Source of the DNA: Metallyticus violacea
Lineage: Eukaryota; Arthropoda; Insecta; Mantodea; Metallyticidae
Reading direction: 5' to 3'
Assembly (NCBI GenBank): GCA_030762175.1
Contig: CM060833.1
Location: 70,198,001 to 70,262,000, forward strand
Length of the DNA stretch: 64,000 bases
The translations under genes were made by a program, and so were the position numbers. Below, piece by piece: positions 1 through 10,549 of this stretch (positions within the stretch are counted from its first letter, which is position 1; the number at the start of each line of letters is the position of its first letter). The notes under the pieces were generated by a model that searched no databases, was not told where the DNA came from, and worked only from the letters and a program-made list of their open reading frames with translations.

Positions 1-2008
1 GCTATTTTTAATTGTTCCTGTTGCCATAAACACTTCGCCTCTGTGTAAATGACTTCATTGAGCATCCATTAAATTAAAAACATATCTTTTAACAGAAATA
101 TATCACCAGTACTCTATATAAAGTAATTTATTGACTCTTGAGTACTGTAACAATTTAAATAAATACAATGATAATAATATACTGCTATGATGATAGTAGA
201 TAGACAAATGAACAAAGCGCCCATATCGTATTTACGCCTTGTTTATAATTTGTTTAGATATACAAAGAAATTTATTTAAAAGGTGTATTGTTCCTTAGAC
301 AACTTTTATGTGTGCATTAATTAACAGGATCTTTCGATATCTTCATTTATATATTTTGTAACTCAGAATATGGCGGTTCATAGCTGTAAGAATAACCTAT
401 CATGTTACAAAATTTAAAAACATAAATCAGTTGGCATGAAAATGTTACGCGCCGTTTGCGTGTGCTTCATCCCCTGCCTAAACGTGTAACATTTACTTTT
501 CATAACTTTGGCTCTTTTCCAAACCCAGTAAAAGCCACATCAAATATTGGCATTATAAATCTATACGCTTGCCGAGTTTGTCTGCAGTTGATACATGTGG
601 TTTAACGTTCAACTGACTACCGCCGTATTTAATGTTTATTTTTATTGCCTACCGCAGCCTACATGCATATTGGTGTGTAATTGCATTCTGTCAAAAACAG
701 AAGCACTGAAAGGGTAAGGCTGTACGCACGCACGAAGCTCTAATGCACCTATAAGCGCGCACGTTTCGATGCTCCCAAACTCCAAGCTATTATCCCTTAA
801 GTGCATCAGATTTTTCACAGTTTAATGTAAATTGATATCTGAATCATTCTCTTTACCATATTCATCAGATCAAACAAAATTCCAACCGCAGAAAGTAATC
901 GCCAAATCGCTCTAAAACATGGTGGCAAAGGAAACTAAATAGTATCCATGATATGACAAACGACTTTGTAACTGGTACGGCTATACAGTAAATGCTACAG
1001 AGCTGGAGAACAACCAGTAATTTTTCTGCAATGCCTGGATTGTTCATTTCGCTAAATTCAATTTAAAACTGTGTTACATAGAACTTCTATCTAAATAAAC
1101 ATATATTTTTATTATCCACTGTAGGAGTCGAAGTTATTATGACAGCCGTCTCAGATCTGTGCGTGTCTTCCTATTGAAATTCAGCGATTTTAGTTTCGCG
1201 AACTTGAGATTTTTAAACTTGCCCACAGGAGTCCGTGTGAGCTACAAGGTTTGTAGATAACACACCGTTAGGAGAACTGAAGCTTCTCTCTATGAATCTT
1301 GCTTTTGTGTACCAGTGGGTGCATTAAAGCTACTGACCATTAAAACAATGGAGTGGAATTTGCACGTTTGGTAAGAATATAAGCAACCATTGGAAGGCAG
1401 CTGATCGGCGATCTACATGCTGTGGGTTTACACTGCAATCAACTCTGTTAGAAAACTTTCATTGATAATAATTCGTGTAAATGCGCAATTTGTAGATTAT
1501 GTCACGTTTTTGATTGAATGTGAGCTTATTGCTAACATCCCAAACTGCAAGCAGAGATGACCCCATTATACGACGCATTGATCAGTTGATGGGGTAAGAA
1601 GTTTATATTTATAAAATTCTAATTAATGCTTGAGTATGAATTTAATATCAGTTTTGTTACATACAGACAATTTTTCTTCAATTCTGCTATCCTGTTTGAA
1701 AAATCAGGTGACTAAAAAGTTGTAGTTATTATAAAGGGAGCCCACAAGTCAATTATGTTCAGCCGCTACTGCCTAAATTAGTGTAAAGTAATACAAAATG
1801 TTAGAAAAAACGATTTATCTACCTGTATCCGAGCAGGTTTTCTCCGAATACTCCGGCTTCCCAGCCAGTTATTCCGCTGTCCGTTTCTCAAAATCTGACT
1901 TCCATCTTCATCTACATCATTCAGCATAATGCAATCCATCGTTTATTATCAGTGGGTTCATTTCAAATTGCACTACGCTAATGCTCCGTCTGGTAAGTGA
2001 GTAATATT

Positions 2009-2012
<4 letters not shown>
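1..2012. other. AT-rich stretch with no recognisable feature
   Basis: I read both strands and saw no conserved protein motif, tRNA-like promoter pair or terminal repeat. The only longer open frame (60 codons, minus strand, 865-1047) resembles nothing I know and is within chance length. Confidence 0.5.

Positions 2013-2077
<65 letters not shown>
2013..2077. repeat. Compound microsatellite (TA)n followed by (TG)n
   Basis: An uninterrupted AT dinucleotide run to about 2052 passes directly into a GT run to about 2077. It lies immediately upstream of the degenerate direct repeat at 2088-2400. Confidence 0.95.
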
Positions 2078-2079
<2 letters not shown>

Positions 2080-2087
2080 CATAGAAG

Positions 2088-2400
2088 CATATCTTCATAG
2101 GTTTAACACATTAGATGATTCTATATGTGAATGTGACAAAAATTCCCAAATTGTGGATCGCATAATGTCAGAATAATTTTAATTTAAAAACGAAAGAAAA
2201 TAATTGTTTTGAAAAATGAAAAATACTTGAAAGTAAATATTCTGTACATATACGTAAGATCATATGTTCATAGCTTTAACATTATAGATGGCCCTACATG
2301 TGACTGCGACAAAAGTTCCCAAATTGGGGAACACATAATGCCAGAATAAGTTAAAAATGAAAGAAAAAGTTTTTGAAAAGTGTAGAATATTTGAAAGTAA
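2088..2400. repeat. Two degenerate direct repeat units of about 145 bp
   Basis: Unit 1 (2088-2236) and unit 2 (2261-2400) align along their whole length. Both begin CATAT(C/G)TTCATAG, both contain TTCCCAAATTG followed by CATAATG(T/C)CAGAATAA, and both end in TTGAAAGTAA. Several small indels and substitutions separate them, so the duplication is old. No coding frame is shared. It may be an old segmental duplication or two units of a satellite or transposon tail. Confidence 0.75.
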
Positions 2401-3226
2401 GATGGCCGGTAGACAATAATGAACTCATGAGTAAAATTTTAAAACATGTTCAATCTTTTGCTAATAGCATTCATTTCGATAAATGACAACATGCTGTATA
2501 TTAATTAACTCATAGTTTAGGAACTTTATGATCATACAATATTGACATGTAAATTTAAATATCATATAAGGAAAGACAGTGCATGTAATTCTTCAATATT
2601 GGAATGGAGCATATTGGGGAAATAAATTAAGATAAAAAAAACCATTCCAAGGTTCAAGCCTACAAATATGTTACAACAAGATTTTGTCTAGTGTAGTTAA
2701 GGGGTGAACTTCGTGAAACTTCGGGAAGGGAATGACAGATACATACGAAGGACAAATTACAAAATAAAAAACAGAGTCTGAAGATAACTTTTACTGCAAA
2801 TTTGACGACAATCATAATGGTTCATAGAAAATGAAGATCTTATTATCGTAGATTTATTATAATTAATAATGATAAACTTTTTGTGATAAGAACATCAGAC
2901 GGTGTACCATTTGATCTAAAATTGTGTAAATTCAATAAACAAAAGTTATGTAAAAGTATTTCTAGATGATCATTAAGCAAAGCAAACATAATCAAATATT
3001 TTACTAAGACAGTTTGTATATTTGTAAATAGCTTAGAATTAGAGGCAGTATAAGAAACTGGCGCACGTACAGATATATTATGTGATATATGATTATTGTT
3101 AGCATTATAAAATATTGCAAAATCCAACTAGTCCACAGTTCAAAATTCTTTTCATTTATTGTCATTGTAGTATACAGATAACATCGGACATGTGGTACTG
3201 CAATATTTGAAATGGAATATGTTGTT
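2401..3226. other. No recognisable feature
   Basis: AT-rich sequence. Two overlapping minus-strand frames (2843-3127 and 3004-3246) have low-complexity content and no motif. Confidence 0.45.
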
Positions 3227-3239
3227 ACTATAGGGTAAA

Positions 3240-3520
3240 CCGCCACGGATGCCCGGGGTCGTTAAGGCGCGGACTTGTGAGCGGGAGGTCTGGGGTTCGA
3301 ATCCCTCCAGGACCGTCCCTCCTGACTGAGGTTGTTTCCAGGTTTTCCTCAGTCCTCATAAATGGCAAATGCCGGGAAGGTACCCTAAACTTACGCCTAG
3401 AACGTTTCCTTCCTTAAAAATAAATCCTTTCACAATATATCATTTCATTTCATGTATAATCAGTATCATCGCCTATGGTGCCTCTGTGGCAAAAACGGGC
3501 GTTAAACACTACTCATTTGT
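3240..3520 (+). mobile_element. SINE-A copy 1, tRNA-derived, with 13-bp target duplication
   Basis: A 281-bp short retroelement. The head carries GTCGTTAAGGCGCGGACT and a perfect pol III B box (GGTTCGAATCC). The A box side is damaged here (GATGCCCGGGG). The body has the family blocks GGTTTTCCTCAGTCCTCA, AATGGCAAATGCCGGGAAGG and TACCCTAAACTTA, then the CTTCCTTCCTTAAAAATAA block, and ends in GGGCGTTAAACACTA. The 13-mer ACTATAGGGTAAA occurs at 3227-3239 and again at 3521-3533, directly flanking the element. That is the target duplication expected of LINE-machinery insertion. The same family recurs eight more times in this window. Confidence 0.92.
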
Positions 3521-3540
3521 ACTATAGGGTAAAACGCGCG

Positions 3541-4463
3541 CACGTGCACACACATTTGTCACCTGCTTAAGAAAATAGTCTTTCTCCCCCTTGTTACTGC
3601 AATAAACTCATTTATGAAATACAAGTCTCTTAGGTCTGTAATTAACAGAATCCTGTTTGGGGTGGGCACTACCTCGTGGGCATTACCTCGTTATTTTTTT
3701 TTTTTTTTTTTTTTCAAAATTGCCATCAGAATTGCTAAAACATTATTTTCGTGTGCATGAAACTCATTGTTCAATACGGCGTCATTTTCTAACCTGGGCT
3801 GATGCAGACATTACTACAGAAATACATAAAACCTGAGAGACTGAAAACTCATGTGATCATAGTGATAAAATAGCGATAGAGCTAATAAGCTGTCATTTTG
3901 TGGTGAGAATATGATGTAATCTCACCTAAATAGTTTTTCTTGGACAAATTCCGCATTTACTGATATTAAAGGTGAATTTGTCATATTGAAATTTTTAAAA
4001 TAAACCTTTTAAAATTTTAAAAATATTAATAACTTTTTACATTTACAAATAATGAAACTGAATGCTACAAACAGTAGTTTGTGTTTGTGTTTTCTTTTTT
4101 CCCTACTTTCTATCCCTCAAGCTTCCGATTTATTTCCCTTCTTATCTTTCTGTGCAAATGGGTTATCCTTTGTTTTCTTTAACTTCAATATTCGTTTTCT
4201 TTCATAACATTCTTTCATTGTTTTACTCTTAAAGCCCATACCTGAGCGATTAACGCCCTCTGCAAGGGTTGGAAAGGGTTAAAGCACACAGAAACGCGCC
4301 AAACCACGTAAAAATCGATTTTTGCGTTCTAGTCAGTGTTGAATTCTCCACATTTCCTGCATCCAGCAAAGACAGTTGCATCACCTTTCACATCCAAATC
4401 CGATGACAGTCATGCTCTCTTTTAAATGGCCAATTATCAACCGCGCTTATAATTAGATATTAT
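3541..4463. other. No gene; contains a 22-base T run
   Basis: A poly(T) run near 3693-3714 follows a short local duplication (ACTACCTCG / ATTACCTCG). The T run could be the tail of a minus-strand retroelement, but I recognise no body beside it. Confidence 0.45.
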
Positions 4464-4745
4464 TAGTTTTATTTATTTATTTTTAAGGACTCTTGACATT
4501 TTTTGTTATGCGTCCCATTCAATTTAGAGCGTGAAGTAAATATAATTTTAGTTCAGAGGCCTCTTCTTTCAGGCTTCAGGATTTTTACGTGCGTAAATCT
4601 ACCACATGGGAGCAACTGCTTTACTTCGCTTCCAAAGGAAGCCAGGCTTTTTACACCCTTAAAATGCATCGACCCTGGCAGAGTTTGAACCCACGATCTT
4701 GAGTCTACGAGGCAAGTATCGTTATCACTAGACCACCAGGATCGA
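4464..4745 (-). mobile_element. SINE-B copy 1, tRNA-derived, full length
   Basis: On the minus strand the element starts at 4745 with a tRNA-like head of about 75 nt. It has an A box TGGTCTAGTGA and a B box GGGTTCAAACTC at normal spacing, and resembles tRNA-Gly/Asp/Glu. The body holds AAAATCCTGAAGCCTGAAAG and AGAGGCCTCTGA, followed by TTGAATGGGA. It ends in an (AATA)n-type A-rich tail at 4464-4485. The body matches copies at 40318, 53675 and 55150. No clear target duplication is visible. Confidence 0.85.
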
Positions 4746-6048
4746 TTTACATATATCTAAAATCATTACTTATTTACATTTTGTAATAAAATTATGTATA
4801 TTGATTGTCTAGAGAAACCAGTAGTAGATTAAATGAATTTATAATTTATTAAGATGCAATAATAAATTAATAATTTTATTAGTGTATATAAAATAAACAA
4901 TTTATAAAAATACATTAAACGGATTCAAAATGTACGATGCACGTTTTGGAGGTTTTAAACAATAACAAACGAGGTAAAAGAACATAATTTTTCACCCTCT
5001 TTATTCCTGCGAATTCAAATTTTTTACACTTAGCTAAATTATTTTCTTAACCTTAAAAGATAATAGTACATGAAGTTAATGTTTTATTCTTCAACTCTAG
5101 AACTGTCACAGTGTTTTTCTGAAATTGAATTAGTGTTTTCTAATACGTATACTATAAAATCAATTGCCTGGGAACATTATGATACAAATATATTTATCCA
5201 AAGAATAGTGTTGTTTTATAATTATTCTGTTATTCTGTTATACTTATTTAGAAATCCCGTGTATGTGTGTGATAATATATTTTAATTAATCACTTTATTA
5301 ATGGAGATAAAAGATTTGTCAGGGGTAACCATCAATGCACCTGCCGCACGTGGCAAAAACACATAATGACAAATGGCGGGGGAAAAAAATATGTATAAAT
5401 AATTTATAAACAGAAGACGCTAAGTATTTTGAGAGAGAAACACGTGATCTCAGATGCTTCAATATGGAGCTACAGGCGTCGATATGGATCAAAGGCTAGC
5501 TACATTGTGATATTCCAGTCAAGTCACACACACATATATATGTTATAGTCACACACGCAGTTATAAATGGTTACACTTCAATTTAATCACAAATCACTCA
5601 GTGTAAACGTTTTGTGGAAGTGCAAAGGTTTTTTAGAACTACAGTAGGTAAGCATTTTATATTAAATTAATTAATATTACGGCTTATATAGAAGTAGCTT
5701 ATTTGTTTAGGGTAAACTATCGTGCTGTCAGTTCTCTTGAGCAAACTACTCATGGAATTTTGAAAAGTTCCTTTTTACATTTCAAAAAAAGTCAAAACAG
5801 CCCAGACATTCTGCAAAGTATTATTTTAGTATTCCATCATTACATTATCTTTAATCACTTTAAATAGAAATAGAAAGCAGTTAATTCTGACTCTTACACT
5901 TGCCAATTAAGCAGTTCTATAGACTTTTTAAGATTTATACTGTGATTTCTTATTACGTATACAAGATGTAATTTATCAATAACCAATAGCCATTGCATGG
6001 TTAATGCTTTGGTCCTAGTGAGCTGCAAGAGTAACCTCACAGAATTGC
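4746..6048. other. No recognisable feature
   Basis: AT-rich DNA. A 71-codon plus frame (5070-5285) shows no motif. I see no splice-bounded coding segment or terminal repeat. Confidence 0.45.
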
Positions 6049-6326
6049 ACCGCCATAGGTGGCGGAGGTCGTTAAGGCACTGACTCGTGAGCGGGAGATC
6101 TGGGGATCGAATCCCGCCAGGACTGTCCTTCCTGACTGGGTTTTTTCCAAGTTTTCCTAAGTCCTCATAAATGACAAATGCCGGGAAGGTACCTTAAACT
6201 TAGAACTGACAGTACGCGAATATAAAATAAGATCCCTTCAACCTTGATTTCTTGAGATTTTCAAAAATAACCGCCTGTGGTGCCCCAGTAGTAAAAATGG
6301 GAGTTAAACACTATTCAAAAGAAATT
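6049..6326 (+). mobile_element. SINE-A copy 2
   Basis: The same blocks as copy 1 in the same order. A box region GGTGGCGGAGG, then GTCGTTAAGGCACTGACTCG, a B box with one change (GGATCGAATCC), GTTTTCC and AGTCCTCATAAATGACAAAT. The middle after ACCTTAAACTTAGA is diverged. It ends in GGAGTTAAACACTATTCAAAA. A possible imperfect target duplication is CAGAATTGC (6040-6048) against CAAAATTGC (6327-6335). Confidence 0.88.
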
Positions 6327-6889
6327 CAAAATTGCTCATTAACTACCGATTAAAACTTGTGAAAAGCAAGGGAAACTGATGTATAACAAATACTGTGAAA
6401 TATAAAAAAAGCTTATCTTTGTAACTTTTAAACGTTTGACATTACCTATAAGCTGTGTCCCTATCGATATATACATCTCCCAACGCGATTGAGATTCTGA
6501 ACACAGTCTTGATGCGCGTTTATCGAGATTGCACAATGATTTGTCTGCAGTCTCTTTAATTGAGTGAAATCTTAATACTTTCATTGTGAATTTAATCATC
6601 GGTAGTAAATAAAAGTCTGCAACTGCTAAGTTACTGCCTGGCGATCAGAAGAAGGCAAGCGAGAGGAATGTGCAACGTAAACATTTTCTATCCTCCTCGT
6701 TTTGTTCATACCGATAAAAAAGTTACAGTGATGTCAGATACTCGCCCATGATTAGAAGTCTAGCGGACATGCTAGGTCTGTTGAGAGGTACTCATTCATG
6801 TGGTAACATGGGTATCCCACATACACTCGTACGTGTGTAGAACAGTTCAAGCCTCCCTCGCAATTCAGCCAGTAATCGCCTTCTTCTTA
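6327..6889. other. No identified gene
   Basis: The stretch below the mariner relic is less AT-rich than its surroundings between 6650 and 6900. It could hold 3' flanking DNA of that mariner, but I could not match it. A minus-strand 86-codon frame (6339-6599) has no motif. Confidence 0.35.
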
Positions 6890-7976
6890 TTGCCAGATTG
6901 TAGGAGAGTGTCGGGGTGGTAAAGAAACAGTCATCTTGTTTTCCGCGCAAAAGTTGCGATGTATGCGCTAGTGCGGTTCTCTTTTCACAGTCAGGCCTCT
7001 TCCTTCTTTTGTTTTCTCGGAAATATTTGAAGACTTTTTTTTAATAGTGTTAAAAGCCCGGTTTTACTAATGAGGCACCACAGGTGGTGGACACTGATAA
7101 TACAAGAGATGAAATAATAAATTGGTAAAGGATTTTTTAATAAAAGAAACATTCTAGGCCTAAGTTTAGGATACCTCCGCGGGATTTTCCATTTATGAGG
7201 ACTGAGGAAAACCTGGAAAAAACCTCAGTCAGGAGGGCGGTCTTGGCGGGTTTCCAACCCCATACCTCCCTCTCATGATTTCGCGCCTTAATGACCTCGG
7301 CCATCCGTGGCTGTCTCTGAAGACATCTTGGCAATACCAGGAATACCCTTCACCAGGAATTTGTGATGAATAACACCCTGAAGTTTGAAAATCGTCAACA
7401 GCACTTTGACATTTGGTCTGACCTGACGAGCTTTTATGAATCTTGGTGAAGATTTCCCAGCCCATTGTGATGATTGGACAGTCATATCAACATTTGAACC
7501 ATAGAACCATGTTTCATCATCAGTGATTATTCTATTCATAAAAGTTGACGCGATCCAGGCGTTCCTGACAGATCGGGACGTGGTTGATTTTCAATTCTTG
7601 TGTCTACAGTTGTGGGATATAATACATGCCAAACTATTCTGACAGGATTTTATGACACGGTTCCATAGAAATTTTAATGCCTTTCAACAATTTCTCGAAC
7701 AATCAGGCGACCAGTTCATGGATGATCTCATTAATTCGCATGAGCATTGTCAGTTGACGTCGATGGACGTCCTGAATGCGGGTAGCCAACTGCGGGCCCC
7801 CTACCAATTTTAAACTGTAAATACTCTTCATATCACTGAGTACGGCTTAACTATTATCTCCATTCATCATCTCATGAGTCTCGGTGAAGATTTTACGAGT
7901 TCTACGGAAAATTTAATGCTAATGAGCTGCACATAAAGCTCGCTATCTCAATAATTGCAGAACACTCGCAACCATG
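6890..7976 (-). pseudogene. Mariner transposase relic, split by a SINE-A insertion
   Basis: Read on the minus strand across several frameshifts, the fragments follow the mariner order. Near 7930 is a degenerate N-terminal helix-turn-helix, including the TETHEM-like stretch. Near 7750-7820 comes SGRPSTSTDNAHA. At 7480-7535 is the first catalytic aspartate in RIITDDETWFYG, followed by QSSQWAGKSSPR, KARQVRPNVKVLLTIF and GVIHHKFL. The frame then reads YCQDVF, is interrupted by the SINE-A at 7035-7317, and resumes at about 7027 with VFKYFRENKRRKRPD. Next comes a decayed ALAHTSQLL block, corresponding to the DNAPAHT region, whose catalytic Asp is lost. Stops and frameshifts make it non-functional. 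Terminal repeats were not found, so the ends are approximate. Confidence 0.8.
7035..7317 (-). mobile_element. SINE-A copy 3, inserted in the mariner relic
   Basis: Minus-strand copy: head at 7317 (CCACGGATGGCCGAGG, then TCATTAAGGCGCG), A-tail at 7035-7042. The B box is damaged. The 7-mer TGAAGAC lies at 7028-7034 and 7318-7324, immediately outside both ends. In the host mariner this is the codon stretch for D-V-F, duplicated by the insertion. The SINE is therefore younger than the mariner. Confidence 0.9.
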
Positions 7977-9309
7977 TTGAAAAATGCAGCGTGAAACTCG
8001 ACTGAAAGAAGATAACGTATGGTCAGAACTAATCATGTTTCCAATTGATCTTTGCTGCTTATATTTCTTTGCAGCAGAATTTTGACAGTTCGGTTATTTA
8101 TATTTCCTATATGCGCTGTAAAACTGATTTCGGACCCGATTTGTTCACTGGGCGTTATCTCTTTTTACCAACAATCGCAAACTCTCAAGTTTTCAATGAT
8201 CTAAAATGTAATAAATGTTAACGTCCAAACCTATGTAAATCGTGGTAACCAAAGGTACATAAGGCGTTAACAACACAAATGCCTCTTGCGAATAGAACAT
8301 TCAATTTCCATATTCGATTTGGTTCTCCCATAGGAACCAAAGTAAGGAGGAAGTTTCAGAAAGAGGGTTACTAAACATGAAAGACGTGAAATTGCTATTA
8401 CCTTTAAAAGTTTGAAACTGGCGAACTTCGTATAGGTCATTATAAATTTCATGTTGAACTAGCTGGGAATGACATTTAAAATAAGTTATGGCAATTTACA
8501 AGTTCGTTTACCCTGTTACCAAGTTATTCCTTTCCCACTGCTTAATTTGAATTCTATTCTGTGATTAAAAGTAACATTAAAATGGAAATTATATGAAAAT
8601 AAAATGGATATTTCTTGCACATGTAATCATTTACATGCCTGAAATTAAAGACTTTATGTATTAGAGGATGGAAAAATGTAATTTTTATGTACAGTTACAA
8701 TTAAGTCTCGGAGTCTTGAAAAATATACATATTTACATTAGCACTGCAACATGTAGACACAATCACGTTTAAAACTTTGAATGTGGTAAACTCAAATTAT
8801 ATTTTAAATTCTATACTACATAAAAATATACCTTTCTCTTTAAATATTTTCAAATATTTACTGAAAATGCATAGAACTCACTTATAATTTAATAATTATA
8901 AAAACCAATTTCAGACTTATTTTTGCAGAAACAGGGTTCTCTTGCCTTGTGCTTTATATGTCCTGTAGTTGGATCAGCAATATTCGAAAGCATGATATTT
9001 TTATTATTAAAATGGACTCTAATCGGGGACTCCTCTGTTTATACCTTCAAGAAGCTATCACTGATTTTTCTGGAAAGAGTGTATACATTCTCTCTTCAGT
9101 ATGCTTCTTTCTCTCCTTTTTTATGTTTTGTTTTTAATGCTTTGATGCATTGATCCTCTCACAAGTTTTGTAGATTGTGGACTGAACACTACAGGTGTAA
9201 GTCTGTAGGGATGAATGAAATAAAATAAATTATACAGAAGAAAATAGGGAAATATAAATTTAAAATATACTAATAAAACAAGAAACAAAGACAGTACAGA
9301 GGCATGATA
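7977..9309. other. No recognisable feature
   Basis: AT-rich DNA. Plus frames at 8923-9153 and 8949-9137 overlap in different phases, are hydrophobic, and carry no motif. Confidence 0.4.
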
Positions 9310-9475
9310 GCAAAAATGAACTCGGAGTCCTTGGCGCCTTAAACCTATCAAGCATTAACATCCTCAGAGCAAGGAAAAGCTCAGGAAAAAAATCTTACCC
9401 AGACAACTTGATTTGACCGGGATTCAAACTCAGAACCTCCGGAATAGTAGTCAAAAATGTCACTGGACCAAGAAA
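9310..9475 (-). mobile_element. Possible third tRNA-derived SINE (SINE-C)
   Basis: The minus strand reads TGGTCCAGTGAC, which fits a pol III A box. About 40 nt later comes GAGTTTGAATCCCGG, which fits a B box. A GC-richer tail (GAGCTTTTCCTTGCTCTGAG, AAGGCGCCAAGGACTCCGAG) follows. Only one copy is present in the window, so the family status is inferred and the 3' end is approximate. A decayed tRNA gene is the alternative. Confidence 0.45.
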
Positions 9476-9534
9476 GCGTTCAATCCTCTACTTCTCCCAA
9501 AATCCGAATTAATTCAAAGTGTAATTCTTACTTT

Positions 9535-10400
9535 GAACATGTTACTTGTTACTAGTTAGATGTTACTGCTATTATTACATATTACAGTAACATGTTATAT
9601 GTTACATGTTACATTTAACTTGTTACTGTTAAAATTACAGGTTACTTTTACATGTTACTCTTACGTTTTACTGTTACAGTTACTGGAACTGTATCTGCCA
9701 TCAAAGTGGAATTTGATCAAAACTTACTTAATGTGAAACTAAATTATCACAAATAGTTTGTTATATTCTGGTTGCTATTTGGTATGTAAGTGTTTGGAAA
9801 AATATTTTCCAGAATTATGCCCCTAATAATTTGAGCACTATTAATGGTAAGGTTACCCAAACACTTAAGTTTCTGAAGTCCTTCATCACGTCCAACAAGA
9901 TGATTTGTGACTTATAACTGTTCATATTACTTTACATGTTACTTTAACATGTTTTAAATACTTCTTTGTGTGTTATTGTTACTCATACTGGTATTTCTAT
10001 TGTAACTGTTATGGGATTTTAAACTATGCGCATACACAATGATACTAATTTTTTTTCTTACAGATTATGTTATTTGTCACACATGTTGTAACATGCCACT
10101 GTTTGTTGCAAATAACATATTACTGTATATTATTACTGCAACGCTTTACAGTAACATATTACAGGCTACTGTAACAAGTTACTGCAAAACGTTGCATAAC
10201 ATTACCGTTGCGTAACACATCATTAAAAATGCTACTAGAGCATTTATTTTTACTGTAACAAGCTACTGTAAAAATCACTCTAACACGTTACCATAAAGTA
10301 ATAAAATATTGTAACTTATAACGATAACTTTTTATTACTGCTTGTTACATGTATCTTCTTACTGTCACAATTACTGTTACATGTTACATTTTACAGTTGC
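9535..10400. repeat. Degenerate field of TGTTAC / GTAACA hexamers
   Basis: By hand I count about twenty exact TGTTAC or GTAACA hexamers, in two clusters (9535-9690 and 9940-10400). Many sit in larger near-palindromes such as CATGTTACATGTTAC and CTGTAACAAGTTACTG. Chance would give fewer than one in this length. Spacing is irregular, so this is not a simple tandem repeat. It may be an old inverted-repeat minisatellite. Confidence 0.7.
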
Positions 10401-10403
10401 TGG

Positions 10404-10409
<6 letters not shown>

Positions 10410-10453
<44 letters not shown>
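10410..10453. repeat. (ATT)n microsatellite
   Basis: An uninterrupted ATT run at the edge of the TGTTAC field. It accounts for the poly-leucine frame at 10349-10549, which is therefore not a gene. Confidence 0.97.
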
Positions 10454-10457
<4 letters not shown>

Positions 10458-10549
10458 TTTATGTGTTTTATATGTTTTTACTACAAGTATTATTGGGTAG
10501 TGCTCCAAACTACAAGGTAAATATTGACAAATGTGCCTTTACTTGTTAG

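Noticed and set aside
10349..10549. Poly-leucine open frame that might look like a membrane protein
   Set aside because: The leucines come from the (ATT)n microsatellite; no coding context on either side.
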